Positions 61,171 to 64,000 of a DNA stretch of 64,000 nucleotides are shown here, one piece after another (within the stretch, counting starts at the first letter, position 1; each line of letters starts with the position of its first letter). The notes beneath the pieces are model-generated. The model was not told where the DNA came from. It made no database searches and saw nothing but the letters and a program-made list of their open reading frames with translations. Source of the stretch: Stenotrophomonas beteli (GTDB taxonomy: Bacteria > Pseudomonadota > Gammaproteobacteria > Xanthomonadales > Xanthomonadaceae). The stretch lies in contig NZ_LLXV01000015.1 in the NCBI RefSeq assembly GCF_001431665.1, positions 62,001-126,000 of the forward strand. Direction: 5' to 3'. The position numbers and the translations under genes are program-made.

Positions 61171-61499
61171 TGAATGCGGCCCTGGCAGCGCGTGATCGGC
61201 CCTGGGGCCTGATCGCGCTGGCGCTGGCGGTGCTTTCGTGGGCCGGGTTGACCGCAGCCGTGCTCGCTTTCGCTGCCAGTGTCGGCTCGCCCGGTGATGG
61301 CAATCATGGCGTGCAGGCCATGCAGTACTGGATTCTGGCTGCACTGGCCATGCTTGTGCTGTCGTTCGTTGGCAGCCTGGTGGCGATGGTGATGGCCTGG
61401 CGTCGGGGCCGCGGCGGCGTGCTCGCCACCATCGCCGGTGGCCTGCTGGTGGTGATGATGTCGTTGATCCTGATGGTGATCGGGGCCCGTCTGGCCTGA
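61170..61499 (+). CDS. Small membrane protein between kdsA and eno (2)
   Basis: 109 residues starting [20 protein letters not shown], whose ATG shares a base with the previous stop. Three hydrophobic segments, with a SVGSPGDGNHG loop matching [11 protein letters not shown] in the first protein. Function unknown; tight packing suggests co-expression with kdsA. Confidence 0.65.
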   Translation: MNAALAARDRPWGLIALALAVLSWAGLTAAVLAFAASVGSPGDGNHGVQAMQYWILAALAMLVLSFVGSLVAMVMAWRRGRGGVLATIAGGLLVVMMSLILMVIGARLA

Positions 61500-62888
<1,389 letters not shown>

Positions 62889-62892
62889 GCCG

Positions 62893-63246
62893 ATGCGCGA
62901 CTGGCGCTGGATGCTGCTGGTGCTGGCCCTGTTGCTGGGCTGGCTGCAGTACCGCTTCTGGTTCGGTCCGGGCAACTCGGGCGAAGTGATGATGCTCGAA
63001 GCCCAGGTCGCCAACCAGGAGCGGGACAATGAGGGTCTGCAGCAGCGCAACGACGCGCTGGCTGCCGAAGTGAAGGACCTCAAGGAAGGCCAGTCCGCCA
63101 TCGAGGAGCGCGCGCGCAGCGAGCTGGGCATGATCAAGCCCGGCGAGAAGTTCTACCGCGTGGTCGAGGATGCGCCGGCGCCCCCTGCGCAACCCGCTGC
63201 GGGCGTCAATGTCCAGGCCGGCGAACATCCGGCGGACGTGCCATGA
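62893..63246 (+). CDS. ftsB: Cell division protein FtsB
   Basis: 117 residues. N-terminal membrane helix ([20 protein letters not shown]), then a coiled coil ([20 protein letters not shown]) and [20 protein letters not shown] followed by YRVVE, the classic DivIC/FtsB end. Part of the FtsQBL complex that activates septal wall synthesis. eno-ftsB-ispD is the standard gamma-proteobacterial order. The proline-rich C-terminal tail is an extension. Confidence 0.93.
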   Translation: MRDWRWMLLVLALLLGWLQYRFWFGPGNSGEVMMLEAQVANQERDNEGLQQRNDALAAEVKDLKEGQSAIEERARSELGMIKPGEKFYRVVEDAPAPPAQPAAGVNVQAGEHPADVP

Positions 63247-63941
63247 GCGCAGCGATCTGGGTGGTGGTTCCGGCGGCCGGCCGTGGTGCCCGCTTCGGTG
63301 CGCCGCTGCCCAAGCAGTACCTGCAGGCCGGCGGGCAGATCCTGCTCGCCCACACCCTGGACGCGCTGCTCGCGCACCCGGCCGTGGCCGGGGCGATGGT
63401 GGTGATCGGCCAGGACGACGCCGACTGGCCGGGCTGGAGTGAATGGTCCGGCAAGCCGGTGCTGACCTGCACCGGCGGTGCCACGCGTGCCGCCTCGGTG
63501 CTGGCCGGGTTGCAGGCGCTGCCGGACTCGGTGCGCGCCGATGAATTCGTGCTGGTCCACGATGCGGCGCGGCCGAACCTGTCGCTGGCCGATCTTGGCC
63601 GCCTGCTTGAGGTCGGTCGTACCGACCCGGTCGGCGCGATCCTGGCCGCACCGGTGCGCGACACGCTCAAGCGTGCGGGCGACGACGGTGGCATCGATGC
63701 CACCGAGCCGCGCGAACGCCTGTGGCGTGCACTGACGCCGCAGTTGTTCCGTCGCCACCAGCTGAGCCGCGCGCTGGCCGAGGCCGCCGCCGCCGGTGTT
63801 GAAGTCACCGACGAGGCAATGGCGATGGAGCGTCAGGGCCAGCGTCCGCTGCTGGTGGAAGGCAGCGAGGACAACTTCAAGGTCACCACCCCGGCCGATC
63901 TGGACCGGTTCGAATTCGTACTTTCCCGCCGCGCCGGCTGA
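63243..63941 (+). CDS. ispD: 2-C-methyl-D-erythritol 4-phosphate cytidylyltransferase
   Basis: 232 residues. Third step of the MEP isoprenoid pathway. Shows [20 protein letters not shown] (nucleotide loop), [20 protein letters not shown] and PVRDTLKRA, then [17 protein letters not shown] and [11 protein letters not shown]. Overlaps ftsB by 4 bases. Confidence 0.95.
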   Translation: MSAAIWVVVPAAGRGARFGAPLPKQYLQAGGQILLAHTLDALLAHPAVAGAMVVIGQDDADWPGWSEWSGKPVLTCTGGATRAASVLAGLQALPDSVRADEFVLVHDAARPNLSLADLGRLLEVGRTDPVGAILAAPVRDTLKRAGDDGGIDATEPRERLWRALTPQLFRRHQLSRALAEAAAAGVEVTDEAMAMERQGQRPLLVEGSEDNFKVTTPADLDRFEFVLSRRAG

Positions 63942-63975
63942 CCGTCCGCGCGGCCCTGCTGCAAGGGTTGCATCC

Positions 63976-64000
63976 ATGAGCACCGCACCGTTCCCGCCCG
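63976..64000 (+). CDS. ispF: Start of IspF (cut by window end)
   Basis: ATG at 63976 with AAGGG upstream, giving MSTAPFPP before the window ends. Called from the usual ispD-ispF order only; no diagnostic motif is visible. Confidence 0.5.

Overview
The window is a stretch of bacterial chromosome that best fits Stenotrophomonas (S. maltophilia complex, Xanthomonadaceae). The sequence is GC-rich with strong G/C at third codon positions. The gene content is xanthomonad: a comEC-exbB-exbD-msbA-lpxK-kdsB-uvrC run, an S10-type secreted peptidase, and pilY1-pilE. GTAG-headed palindromes of the SMAG type and palindromes containing ATCCACGC-N3-GCGTGGAT sit between genes. The species is an inference from these signs, not from a database match.

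Layout. 1-1364: end of a type IV pilus tip/minor pilin operon (pilY1, pilE), then tRNA-Asn and a convergent FimT-like pseudopilin. 2220-5690: uvrB, two tRNA-Val(GAC) genes and small unknown genes. 5851-7867: a two-component system. 7927-19408: a long run of touching or overlapping genes joining DNA uptake (comEC), an ExbB/ExbD proton channel, lipid A and Kdo supply (msbA, lpxK, kdsB), a small tyrosine phosphatase, an NHL-propeller protein, uvrC and pgsA. 19574-28304: four tRNA-Gly(GCC) genes and one tRNA-Cys. Two of the tRNA-Gly copies form a 137-bp direct repeat around about 8 kb of accessory DNA that carries a four-gene tripartite ABC exporter and an unrecognised four-gene cassette. Because uvrC-pgsA-tRNA-Gly-tRNA-Cys is also the gene order in E. 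coli, this DNA looks inserted into an ancient arrangement.

28385-35668: small secreted proteins, a hydrolase, LysR and AraC regulators, an aldo/keto reductase with an SRPBCC protein, a degraded DUF6265 gene, crcB with a fluoride riboswitch upstream, and a phage-type repressor/Cro remnant whose repressor is cut by an amber codon. 36022-39675: a low-oxygen block (short CcoG-like ferredoxin, membrane partner, truncated globin, hemN) with two FNR/Anr-type boxes. 39697-57435: tRNA-Leu, a BLUF protein with His in place of the photochemical Gln, a lone nucleotide-sugar dehydrogenase, a glutamate synthase-like protein, assorted enzymes, phosphate transport (DUF47-pit), an S10 peptidase and parE. 57608-64000: a core block pyrG-kdsA-(two membrane proteins)-eno-ftsB-ispD-ispF (cut by the window end).

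The main observations for follow-up are the unknown membrane-protein cassette between the tRNA-Gly repeats (24607-27740), the fluoride riboswitch, the amber-interrupted repressor, the atypical BLUF protein and the paired FNR/Anr boxes. No CRISPR array, integrase, transposase or rRNA operon was found.
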